Assembly (NCBI GenBank): GCA_963545585.1
Contig: CAUUKX010000048.1
Coordinates: forward strand, 1-15,492
From: W11650 sp963545585
GTDB taxonomy: Bacteria > Bacillota > Clostridia > Lachnospirales > Vallitaleaceae
Reading direction: 5' to 3'
Length of the DNA stretch: 15,492 nucleotides
Shown: positions 1 through 7,206 of the stretch, piece by piece
Position numbering within the stretch: the stretch's first letter is position 1
How the letters are laid out: every line of letters begins with the position of its first letter
Translations under genes and position numbers: made by a program
The notes under the pieces: model-generated
Seen by the model: only the letters and a program-made list of their open reading frames with translations
What the model was told of the DNA's origin: nothing
The model's database searches: none

Positions 1-22
1 TACTCACTGTTAAAATACTCAT
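1..22 (-). CDS. Possible 5' end of a gene running off the left edge
   Basis: On the minus strand an ATG at 22-20 opens a frame that stays open to the window edge, reading MSILTVS. A GGAAG stretch lies just upstream and GAGAGG a little further up, so a ribosome binding site is plausible. Only seven residues are visible, so no family can be assigned. It would be the next gene downstream of the DtxR-like regulator on the same strand, where metal-transport genes are often found, but that is inference. Confidence 0.25.
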
Positions 23-45
23 TAACTTCCGTTATTCCTCTCTAA

Positions 46-120
46 TTCAACTTTTGCCCTGCCAAATGCTTCAAGTTTGCTCAGCAGGCGTCTGCCTAAA
101 AACAGCAAGTAAGGGAAAAC
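46..120 (+). repeat. Diverged copy of dispersed palindromic repeat R1
   Basis: The left end TTCAACTTTTGCCCTG resembles the reverse complement of the 8764-8932 copy (CTCAACTTTTCCCTG). The right part, GCCTAAAAACAG followed by GGGAAAA, resembles GCCTAAAAAACTG followed by GGGAAAG in the 13244-13487 copy. The interior contains GCAGGCGTCTGC, which can fold on itself. Similarity was judged by eye and is weaker than between the other copies. It lies between the DtxR-like gene and whatever follows it. Confidence 0.35.
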
Positions 121-126
121 GCACTT

Positions 127-534
127 TTACTTTGCTTTTTCGACAGCTTGCTCCTCTTTTTCCTGCTTGGCTAAATCGGAATACAGCCCCTTTAAAGCTT
201 GAAAGCTTTCCTCGCTGATGTCATGCTCAATCCGGCAGGCATCCATCCGTGCCGTTTCCTCATCTACGCCCAAAAAGACAAACAGCTTGGCTATCAGCAC
301 ATGTCTTTCATAAATCTTAGCGGCAATGGTTTCACCGATTTCAGTCAAAGTAATATAACCGCTTTGGTCAATCCGTATATAGCCATTTTCTTTCAATTTT
401 TTCATGGCTACGCTAATGGTTGATTTTGCAAAACCAAAGAAGTTGCAGATATCAACAGAACGAACCTGCTCTTGCTTTTCCCGCAACATTAAAATTGCTT
501 CCAAATAATTCTCAGACGCCTCGTGAATTACCAT
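127..534 (-). CDS. DtxR/MntR-family metal-dependent transcriptional regulator
   Basis: A 135-residue protein with the layout of manganese/iron-dependent repressors: a winged helix-turn-helix at about residues 6-65, then a helical metal-binding and dimerisation domain. It lacks the SH3-like C-terminal domain of long DtxR proteins, as MntR does. Candidate metal ligands by alignment with DtxR/MntR are Glu12, His78, Cys100, Glu103 and His104; the C-x2-E-H pattern is DtxR-like. The residue matching MntR Asp8 / DtxR Met10 is Asn9, which is unusual against those two references. The start is set by AAGGAGG a few bases before the ATG. Family assignment is strong; whether it senses Mn or Fe cannot be told. 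The C-terminal tail is Glu/Lys-rich. Confidence 0.88.
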   Translation of the reverse strand: MVIHEASENYLEAILMLREKQEQVRSVDICNFFGFAKSTISVAMKKLKENGYIRIDQSGYITLTEIGETIAAKIYERHVLIAKLFVFLGVDEETARMDACRIEHDISEESFQALKGLYSDLAKQEKEEQAVEKAK

Positions 535-622
535 ATAACCTCCTTATTTTACATTACCCCTGCCTTCTCCGCTGCCCGCATTTTCCTTCAAGGGAAACAC
601 CCCCAAAAGCCAATCAAGCTCC

Positions 623-1513
623 TTATAACCCACCGGTCAGCAGTTCCATCAGAGAAATTGCTGCCTCATTTTCCTGAAAATCCAAATTTTGGCCGGCCGC
701 CTTAGGCATCGGTTTGACTTCCTTTTTTTCAAAAAGACCAGACGTTACTTTCAGCCGCTGCACCATAGCCGTATCATACCGGTACTTTTCCAACGCCTGC
801 TTCTGCTGCCTTAACTTTTCTAAAAAAGCCTGTTTCAACTCCTGATCGGTGTGCTTCGCTCTGGCCGCTCGAAGTCTTCTTAGCTTTTCCGCCGGCATCA
901 TCTCCCGTTTATAATTCTCACCAGTGGAAAACAAACGCACCACCAGCCCCACTTCGTCAATTCCAATCACGCAGCTAATGCAGACATGGTTCGGATAAGC
1001 TTCGTTTTCCGCATACTGTTTGGCTAAAATGGAGCGCGTTTCCGCCGCCAGCATGACAGCATATTCCAAATCTGCATTCATTTTCTGCCACTCTTTGGGA
1101 TGAATCAAAACGGCACTCCCCCGGCAGCGATGCAGCATCGCTTGCCAGACAGGTGCGCTCTCCGCTGCATCTTCCAGCGCCAAATACGCCGGCTTCTTTA
1201 AATCCTGCGCTTTGACCCCGCTTTGAAAAAAAAGATCAATCGGATAATTACGCCAGCGCAGCCCTACAATTTCCTCATAATCAATAAGGAAACGCCGGCA
1301 CTTCGGCAAAATCCTTTCCCAAATTTTCTCGGCGGTTAAGATCGGCGCTCCCGGCCGTGGCCGATCCTGCTGCATCAGCTTTTGAAAGGAACTTTTTTCT
1401 TCCTCGCCCTGCTCTCCCTTGGAACGGTTTCGCTCCTTTTGATAGCGAATTTTAGGCTGCTCTGTTGTCTTATGAATTCGAAATGCTCCCTGCACAAAAA
1501 ATGGCTCTGGCAT
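623..1513 (-). CDS. Uncharacterised soluble protein, 296 aa
   Basis: I do not recognise this family. A good AAAGGAGG site precedes the ATG, and the frame is long and uninterrupted. The N-terminal 60 residues are charged and probably disordered (Lys/Arg/Glu/Gln-rich). Residues about 60-205 look like a folded core with hydrophobic segments. Residues about 205-260 are rich in Lys, Arg, Glu and Gln and probably form a long helix or coiled coil. There is no signal peptide or membrane segment. The gene lies about 90 bp upstream of the DtxR-like gene on the same strand, so co-transcription is possible. Base composition is similar to its neighbours. Function unknown. Confidence 0.7.
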   Translation of the reverse strand: MPEPFFVQGAFRIHKTTEQPKIRYQKERNRSKGEQGEEEKSSFQKLMQQDRPRPGAPILTAEKIWERILPKCRRFLIDYEEIVGLRWRNYPIDLFFQSGVKAQDLKKPAYLALEDAAESAPVWQAMLHRCRGSAVLIHPKEWQKMNADLEYAVMLAAETRSILAKQYAENEAYPNHVCISCVIGIDEVGLVVRLFSTGENYKREMMPAEKLRRLRAARAKHTDQELKQAFLEKLRQQKQALEKYRYDTAMVQRLKVTSGLFEKKEVKPMPKAAGQNLDFQENEAAISLMELLTGGL

Positions 1514-1565
1514 ATCCGTTCCTCCTTTCTGTGTTTATATTCTACACCGCCTTATTCAGCAGGCT

Positions 1566-1805
1566 TTAAATCAAGTCCTTTTCTTCTATCTTAGTAATTC
1601 CAAAACTCTTTTTGCCAACATCTTTTATCGACGTTCCGATATGGTAAACTTCTTTTCTATCGATCATCAAAAACCGGTCATGAAAATCTGGGCTTGTTTT
1701 GACGGTTAATTGGGGATATTGGGCATTAAATTTTATAATATCTTTGCCGGTTAAACTGCCCTTACCGGCTGTAACAATCAGTACGTCAACCCCTTTTGCT
1801 GCTGT
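1566..1805 (-). pseudogene. 3' remnant of an ORF6N/PLD-like gene
   Basis: The minus strand encodes about 79 open residues between a TGA at 1808-1806 and a TAA at 1568-1566, with no start codon or ribosome binding site. The peptide contains KGVDVLIVTAG, then FHDRFLMID, then VYHIGTSIKDVGKKSFGITK. This matches my memory of the C-terminal part of ORF6N-domain/phospholipase-D-like proteins, in which HDRFLIID carries the catalytic-type His/Asp and is followed by YHIGASLKDLGKK. Everything N-terminal is missing; the sequence begins about 14 bp after the stop codon of the DUF262 gene. I infer that the original gene was truncated when the DUF262 gene arrived or by a deletion. Such genes are often carried by phages and islands. 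Confidence 0.65.
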
Positions 1806-1818
1806 TCAGCTTATTGCA

Positions 1819-3567
1819 TTACAACAAAATCCTATTTTCTCTAAGATATTCAATAAACCTGTCAATTATCTTCGCCTTGCGCTTAATAATGTCATTCTCT
1901 GTAAAATCACCGCATTCTTTGGCAAGTTTAAGTAATTCCACATTTTGGGTAGCCTTTTTAACTTTACCTTTCTCTGTCGTAAATCCTTGATAATATTTTT
2001 TCTTATCCGCAAAGCGATAATCCGACACCCTAATATTAATACTTTTCTCAAGCAAAACTTTATTCCCCAAAGATTCCAGATTGTTCTTATCCTTAAAGTT
2101 CTTCTCGTTCTCCTGCCTTTTTTTTGAATAAATATGTTCTATTTCCCATCTTATATCCGGTGAAATAAGTTCCTGCTTTTCGTCCACATAGAGCCACCAT
2201 GCCAAGATAGACTTGGTTATTGGCCGCCCATTTGTAAATACATAATTTTCAAATGCATTTCTAACCAAAGCCTCGTCAAATTTATACTCTTCAAATAATA
2301 TCGGTTTGCTTTCCACGATATGAATCATTTCAGGATACACCGGAATTCTTAATGCATTTACACCGGGACGCATCACCGCATAAGCCCAAATAAAAGCTAT
2401 AATTTTATTCAAAAAATCATAAAATGCATCTTCATCTTCTTCCAGCCGCCCCTCTTTATTTCTGTTATGAAGAAAATATACAGAAACTAAATATTTCCAC
2501 ATACTGTTCGGTGCATAATTTAATACGGATAATCTTTTCAAAATCCGATCGGAAAACAAATTATCATCTTGAAAAATAACTTTCCGCCAAAAATCAGCTA
2601 ATTCTTCCAGACTTTTAAGTGTTTCTTCCTTTTTTAACAGGGCATATTTATCTTTTTCATAAAATTTACGCAATGCTTCCGTTGTCGTGTTTTTAATCCC
2701 CTGTTTTGCCCGCTCGTAATACATATAACGAGTAAATAATTCGTCCATTGCCGAGCCGGATGAAGATGAAAATATTTCATCGGAAACCGCCTCCAATTCT
2801 TTCCAACGCATCATAAAAGAGGCTTTTTCATTTAAATCTTTATAATATTTATAAAACTGCGCCTTAAAAATATCGGTATCCGATAAAGGTTTCCCTCGAT
2901 CATTTAACGTCGAAAATATCCTCAGCGCCGTGTCCTGCGACTCTGCTTCAATTGGCAGAAGAACACAGTTATTCATAGTTCTATTTGGCAAATAAGCAAA
3001 ATAGGTCGGGTATTCTTGCAAAAATTTATTTATCTTCTCCATAAAAAAACGATAATTTTGTGCATAAATACTTTTATGCGAATCTTGTACCTGACCTGTA
3101 CGGAGAATATGAAGAAACTCATCTTTATCATCATCTGACGACACTTCTGAATCAATTTTTAAATCATTCTTATTCGGCGTGCCAAACTCATCTGTTTTCC
3201 AAATACATTTTGAGATGTCTTCCGCCGTTTTTACAGAATTCTTGTCCTTCATATTGCCAAAAAATGAATAAAAGGCTCTCAGCAGCAACATCAAAGTTGT
3301 AAGGCGCTGCTGTCCATCAATAATCTCCAACTTGTTGCTTTCGTTTTTAAATGTAACAATCGGCCCCAAAAAATACTCGTCATTCTCACTGTCAAATTTG
3401 CTATAATCATTATCTGGAAAAGCAAAAGAGAATATGTCCTCCCATAACGTCTGACATTCTGTATCATTCCACGCATACGGGCGCTGATAATCAGGAATAA
3501 GAAAATCCGATTTTTTATTTGTAAACAATTCTTTAATTGTCTGCTGGTCAATATTCAACTTAGACAT
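1819..3567 (-). CDS. DUF262/DUF1524 (GmrSD-like) putative defence nuclease
   Basis: A 582-residue protein with the two-domain layout of GmrSD-type (type IV restriction-like) proteins. The N-terminal DUF262 domain, of ParB/sulfiredoxin fold, shows IPDYQRPYAW at residues 24-33, FLGPIV near 66 and the signature DGQQRLTTL at 84-92. In this family that domain binds or hydrolyses nucleotides. The C-terminal DUF1524 domain of the His-Me/HNH class shows IEHIYSKK at about 476-483, with Glu477-His478 in the catalytic position, and a downstream NNLESLGNKVLL. Both halves are present, so the protein may be active. By family it would cut modified foreign DNA. Start: GGGAGAGGG before the ATG. It is 35 bp downstream of the YdcF-like gene and AT-richer than its neighbours, which suggests horizontal acquisition. 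Confidence 0.9.
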   Translation of the reverse strand: MSKLNIDQQTIKELFTNKKSDFLIPDYQRPYAWNDTECQTLWEDIFSFAFPDNDYSKFDSENDEYFLGPIVTFKNESNKLEIIDGQQRLTTLMLLLRAFYSFFGNMKDKNSVKTAEDISKCIWKTDEFGTPNKNDLKIDSEVSSDDDKDEFLHILRTGQVQDSHKSIYAQNYRFFMEKINKFLQEYPTYFAYLPNRTMNNCVLLPIEAESQDTALRIFSTLNDRGKPLSDTDIFKAQFYKYYKDLNEKASFMMRWKELEAVSDEIFSSSSGSAMDELFTRYMYYERAKQGIKNTTTEALRKFYEKDKYALLKKEETLKSLEELADFWRKVIFQDDNLFSDRILKRLSVLNYAPNSMWKYLVSVYFLHNRNKEGRLEEDEDAFYDFLNKIIAFIWAYAVMRPGVNALRIPVYPEMIHIVESKPILFEEYKFDEALVRNAFENYVFTNGRPITKSILAWWLYVDEKQELISPDIRWEIEHIYSKKRQENEKNFKDKNNLESLGNKVLLEKSINIRVSDYRFADKKKYYQGFTTEKGKVKKATQNVELLKLAKECGDFTENDIIKRKAKIIDRFIEYLRENRILL

Positions 3568-3602
3568 ATCCCTCTCCCCCCATTTTTTTATTGCCTGCCT
3601 CT

Positions 3603-4316
3603 TTATTCTTGCCCTTTATCCAAATATTCCGCTGCCGGCTGCCAAAATGCCAAAAAGAAATCTTTCAGCCGCGCCGCCATCTCCCGCAAATCCCGATACA
3701 GCTGACCATAGTAGCGCACCTTCTGCGCATCCGCACCATACGCTTCCATCCCCAAGGCTCTGGCCAAAAAAAGCGACCGGCTGAGATGATATTTTTGTGT
3801 TACAATCAATACCTTTTTCCCTTGATAAATTTTTTTCAAACGCCAGATGCTGTCATAAGTCGATACCCCATAAGCATCCTGCCGGATACTCTCTGCTGGT
3901 ACTCCGGCCTTTTCGGCTTCGGCCGCCATAACTACGGTTTCCCGATAATAAATATCCACGCTGTCCCCGCTCATCAGCAGCGGCGTTTCCGGCAAAAGCC
4001 GATAAAGTTCTACGCTTTTATCAATTCTCTCGCGCAGAATCCTTGACGGCTCACCGCCCGGACGGACACCCGCCCCCAACACTAAGATATAATCAAAACC
4101 GCCCTTTTCGGCCTCGGCTGCAATCTGGTCATTGCTTAAAATATAGCGCTGCGTTTTCCACAGCATATAGGCATTCACGCCAAGCAACAGCAACAGCGCT
4201 ATGAAAAACGCTGCCGCCGCCGTCTTTATCAATCGCTGAATTCTTTTCTTCCATTTCTGCCCCCGGCTCGATCCGCCCGAAACCAAACCGACAGACCATT
4301 TTCTCTGCGCTTTCAT
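3603..4316 (-). CDS. SanA/YdcF-like DUF218 membrane-anchored protein
   Basis: A 237-residue protein. The N-terminal 28 residues are basic, one membrane helix lies at about 30-53, and a DUF218 domain follows with ILVLGAGVRPGG (77-88), LLMSGD (113-118), GVP near 138-140, STYDS (152-156) and VTQKYHLSRSL (172-182). These are the conserved motifs of the SanA/YdcF family, linked in other bacteria to envelope integrity and vancomycin sensitivity; the biochemical reaction is not settled. Start codon and upstream gene touch: the ATG at 4316 immediately follows the stop codon at 4319-4317, so translation is probably coupled to the Pro/Gln-rich membrane protein. Topology suggests the DUF218 domain is outside the cell. 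Confidence 0.88.
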   Translation of the reverse strand: MKAQRKWSVGLVSGGSSRGQKWKKRIQRLIKTAAAAFFIALLLLLGVNAYMLWKTQRYILSNDQIAAEAEKGGFDYILVLGAGVRPGGEPSRILRERIDKSVELYRLLPETPLLMSGDSVDIYYRETVVMAAEAEKAGVPAESIRQDAYGVSTYDSIWRLKKIYQGKKVLIVTQKYHLSRSLFLARALGMEAYGADAQKVRYYGQLYRDLREMAARLKDFFLAFWQPAAEYLDKGQE

Positions 4317-4766
4317 TTAATACACATATTGCGACATCCGCATGATTTGCAGCATTATGGCCATCATCGTTCCCCATAGGAAAATACTCAGTACTATCGC
4401 AATCACCATATTTAAAAGCACTGCCCTGGCATAATTGCGGCGGTTGATGCCATCATTGGAAAACGCCCATATAATCATCAGCACCAGACCGACAATTGGA
4501 ATCGCCATCACCCACATCATGCCTAAATACTTCCACATTGAAATCTCTTCCGGCATTTGCTGAACATAAGGGTGATACGGCGAAGTTGGCTGCTGCCGGT
4601 AATAATAGTTCCCACCAGATGCACCGGACGGCTGCCCCTGATAAGCCTGCTGATAATTGCCCTGTCCCCCGGGCTGCCCCGCTGACTGCGGCGGATAGGC
4701 TGGCTGAACCGAACTATTTGGCTCATTTTCTCCCTGTGAAAAATTATTGTTCTGATATTCGTCCAT
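4317..4766 (-). CDS. Small membrane protein with Pro/Gln/Gly-rich N-terminus
   Basis: A 149-residue protein. The first 75 residues are low-complexity and disordered, rich in Gln, Pro, Gly, Tyr and Asn with repeated YQ/QP/GQ pairs. Two hydrophobic segments follow at about 79-103 and 116-140, separated by a short loop (FSNDGINRRNYARA). This architecture is common in Gram-positive membrane proteins of unknown function (DUF4190-like or zinc-ribbon-less relatives); I cannot assign a family with certainty. It lies between the aminotransferase (33-bp gap) and the SanA/YdcF-like gene (no gap), so it belongs to that operon. The start is ATG at 4766, preceded by GGGAAAGGAA. Confidence 0.8.
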   Translation of the reverse strand: MDEYQNNNFSQGENEPNSSVQPAYPPQSAGQPGGQGNYQQAYQGQPSGASGGNYYYRQQPTSPYHPYVQQMPEEISMWKYLGMMWVMAIPIVGLVLMIIWAFSNDGINRRNYARAVLLNMVIAIVLSIFLWGTMMAIMLQIMRMSQYVY

Positions 4767-4799
4767 TTCTTATTGATTCCTTTCCCTTCCCGCAAATAG

Positions 4800-6026
4800 T
4801 TATTTAAACAAAAGCCCTAAATCCTGACAACGCCGCCGAATTTCTTCATAGACTCCGTATTCTTCCGCTTCCAAGGCCTGAAAAGCCGCTGACACCCGAA
4901 TAAAAGCTCCGGCCTGATCCTGCGGTGAAACGAGAATGCCGGTTTTTTGCAGCAAATATTCAGCAAATTCCGCTGCCTTTTTAAACTTCACACCGTCTCC
5001 TGCCGCCTTAGGAATCGGCAGATACAGAAAATAACCGGCCTGCGGCTTTCTGACGGCAAATCCCATTTCTGCAAAAATTTCGCTTAAATTTTGCAGCCGT
5101 CGGTTATATTTGGCTTTGGTTTCGGCTGTAATTTCCGGCTTATTCAGCGCCGTTATCCCGGCGCGCTGCATGGCCTTAAACTGTCCGGCATCGGTAACGG
5201 CCTTGACCGCTGCAAAGGCCTGAATCAATTTGGCGTTACCGGCTGCAAAAGCCAGCCGCCAGCCTGTCATATTAAAGGCTTTAGACAGCGAATGAATCTC
5301 GATCCCGACCTGCTTTGCTCCCGGAATCGTTAAAAAGCTGAGCGGTTCCGCCAAATCATAGGTCAAAGCCGCTATTCCCGCATCATGCACTACCGCCAGC
5401 TGATTGGCTTTAGCAAACTTAACCACTCTCTTAAAAAAGGCCTTTCCGGCTACCGCGCCAGTCGGGTCATTCGGATAACTGATATATAAAAGCTTGGCTT
5501 TCGCCAAAACCTCAGCCGGAACGCTCTCCAAATCCGGTAAAAACTTGTTTTCCGGCAAAAGCGGCAGAGAAAAGACTTCACCGCCCAGCCACCTCGTTGT
5601 GGCCGCTAAGGAGTTTTCCCGTAAATCAGCGTTTAGAAGGACATCGCCCGGATTAATCAGTGCCAGTGCCAGTTGGCTAAGAGCCGACCGGGTGCCGATG
5701 GCATGGACAATCTCTGTCTGCAAGTCCAGCCCTTCGACCTTAAATTCCCTTTGCAGATAAGCGGCTGCCGCTTCGCAAAACTCTAAAATCCCATTTTCCG
5801 CCCGCTCCCGATTTCCCCATTGTCCGGCCTCATATCCCAGACTCCCAACGACATCAAAATCCGCCATGGCATCCGGTTCTTCCCTGCTAAGATCAAGCAA
5901 ACCCTGGTTCGTACTTTCTATATAGCTTTGTTTTACCTGCTCCAGACGATTTTTGTTTTCCCTTTTGCCAAACCTGTTTCCGCCAATCCTGTCCGCCAAT
6001 AATTTTTGTACGTAACTTTCTGCCAT
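4800..6026 (-). CDS. DapL-like PLP-dependent aminotransferase with altered active site
   Basis: A 408-residue fold-type I aminotransferase. From the N-terminal AESYVQKLLADRIGGNRFGK onward it resembles the clostridial LL-diaminopimelate aminotransferase group, which makes LL-diaminopimelate for lysine and peptidoglycan. The Schiff-base lysine is Lys249 in EIHSLSKAFNMTGWR, Arg257 follows, and Arg377 (FIRVS) matches the carboxylate-binding arginine. However, the motif normally NNPTG is NDPTG (Asp187 where Asn contacts the PLP ring), HDAAY is HDAGI (Ile218 for the PLP-contacting Tyr), and the usual PGYP after LINPGDV is absent (ADLREN). These changes suggest a diverged paralogue, perhaps with a new substrate or weak activity. 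Start: AAAGGAAAG before the ATG. First gene of a likely three- or four-gene operon with its own promoter at 6246-6274. Confidence 0.8.
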   Translation of the reverse strand: MAESYVQKLLADRIGGNRFGKRENKNRLEQVKQSYIESTNQGLLDLSREEPDAMADFDVVGSLGYEAGQWGNRERAENGILEFCEAAAAYLQREFKVEGLDLQTEIVHAIGTRSALSQLALALINPGDVLLNADLRENSLAATTRWLGGEVFSLPLLPENKFLPDLESVPAEVLAKAKLLYISYPNDPTGAVAGKAFFKRVVKFAKANQLAVVHDAGIAALTYDLAEPLSFLTIPGAKQVGIEIHSLSKAFNMTGWRLAFAAGNAKLIQAFAAVKAVTDAGQFKAMQRAGITALNKPEITAETKAKYNRRLQNLSEIFAEMGFAVRKPQAGYFLYLPIPKAAGDGVKFKKAAEFAEYLLQKTGILVSPQDQAGAFIRVSAAFQALEAEEYGVYEEIRRRCQDLGLLFK

Positions 6027-6245
6027 GTCTTTCCTTTCTTTTGTACCTCCGCTTGAAGCGGCGGGAATTTTTATGATTACTGCTTACTTCCCCCAACTGT
6101 CAACACGGGCAAACGGCACAAAAACACTTTTTTGCCTCCCTGCCCCTCTCCCCGCTTAAAATGCAAATCTGCTGCGTGGCTTCTTTCCTTTTCTGAATCC
6201 TGCATCGCAGCTCCCGAACGAAAGCAAGGATATTGGGGTAGTTTT
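6027..6245 (-). promoter_or_regulatory. Long leader of the aminotransferase operon
   Basis: About 213 nt separate the expected transcription start (near 6239) and the ATG at 6026. Near the ribosome binding site the RNA can form CCGCT-TCA-AGCGG (about 6048-6060), followed by GAGGTACAAAAGAAAGGAAAG. Further upstream GGCAAAAAAGTGTTTTTGTGCC-like sequence (around 6116-6138) can pair. A 42-codon frame starts at ATG 6205 after GGGAG and ends at 6077; it could be a leader peptide but has no obvious regulatory codon run. I see no known riboswitch or T-box signature. GCTTACTTCCCCCAACTGT at 6082-6100 recurs with one change at 11905-11923. Confidence 0.35.
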
Positions 6246-6274
6246 ATTATAACTTTATCTGGGGTATCCGTCAA
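6246..6274 (-). promoter_or_regulatory. Sigma-A-type promoter of the aminotransferase operon
   Basis: On the minus strand TTGACG (6274-6269), a 17-bp spacer and a perfect TATAAT (6251-6246). Expected start of transcription is near 6239. It drives the DapL-like gene and probably the two genes after it. Confidence 0.8.
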
Positions 6275-6420
6275 GTGTAGGGGGAAACGAAAGCATATAG
6301 AAAACGAAGCCATCATAATCATGACAAAGACCATCGGCAGCATCCTCCATATCTGCATGAAATAGCTAAACAGCGTATTAACCGGCTTAGCGTCAAACCC
6401 GGTGCCGCCTTTTTTCAATT

Positions 6421-7206
6421 CTACCAAAAACGCCAGATATTATAAGCATTAATCCCAATCAAAACCACCATCAGGCCGATAAACAGGCGGTCCACCATGC
6501 GGCTGTCAATCCGGCGGTTAATCTTGCGGCCGGCCATGCCGCCGGCCATGCCGCCAACTACCGTAATCAGCAACAGGAGCGGTGCAACCGCCGGGATCTT
6601 GCCGCTTAAAACCACTCTCAAAAAGCTAGCCAGCTGCGAAAAAAGGATGATATAAAGCGAATTGGCCGCCGCCGTCTTGGTCGGCATGGAAAAGAAATAA
6701 AACAGCACCACCAAATTAATCGGACCGCCGCCAATGCCCAGAAAGGCGGACACCATCCCCAAAACCAAGCCAATCAGTCCACCAAGGACAGGATTTTGGA
6801 TTTGCCTCGTTTGAATTTTATCTTTACACAAGGTATAGAGCAAAGTACCCAAAGTGATAATCAGCAGGCAAACTGCCTGAATCATGCCGACCTGTTCTTT
6901 ATTGGCTACAAGATTGCCGGCCAGATCAAATAATTCCTTGCCTAAAATCCCGCCAATGACCGCTCCGGCCGCCAGCGGCAAACCGGTTTTCGTTTCCACC
7001 GCCGAATCGCCCGACAGTTTTGCTTTTATCACCGAATACGCAGACATGGTCAGCACCGTACAGCCCGACAGAAAACTGATTGCCGCCACCGACATGACAT
7101 GGAAAGAATCCAGTGTCGGCTTGATAATAACACCGCCGCCGATGCCGCAAATTGCCCCGACAATCGATGCGAAAAACGCTACCAAAAAAAATAAAACTTC
7201 CATCAT
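6421..7206 (-). CDS. TSUP/TauE-SafE family membrane permease
   Basis: A 261-residue, very hydrophobic protein with about seven or eight predicted membrane helices. The family's internal duplication is visible: GAICGIGGGVIIKP at residues 17-30 and FLGIGGGPINLV at 155-166. TSUP proteins export or import sulfite, sulfonates, organosulfur compounds or small carboxylates; the substrate here cannot be read from sequence. Its ATG overlaps the stop of the TIM-like gene (ATGA), with GGAGG immediately upstream, so the two are translationally coupled. A second in-frame ATG at 7203 has better spacing to GGAGG and may be the true start. No terminator was seen downstream. Confidence 0.88.
   Translation of the reverse strand: MMEVLFFLVAFFASIVGAICGIGGGVIIKPTLDSFHVMSVAAISFLSGCTVLTMSAYSVIKAKLSGDSAVETKTGLPLAAGAVIGGILGKELFDLAGNLVANKEQVGMIQAVCLLIITLGTLLYTLCKDKIQTRQIQNPVLGGLIGLVLGMVSAFLGIGGGPINLVVLFYFFSMPTKTAAANSLYIILFSQLASFLRVVLSGKIPAVAPLLLLITVVGGMAGGMAGRKINRRIDSRMVDRLFIGLMVVLIGINAYNIWRFW

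Noticed and set aside
6077..6427. 116-residue minus-strand frame between the TSUP and aminotransferase genes
   Set aside because: It begins at TTG without a ribosome binding site and contains the aminotransferase promoter; only its last 42 codons could be a leader frame.
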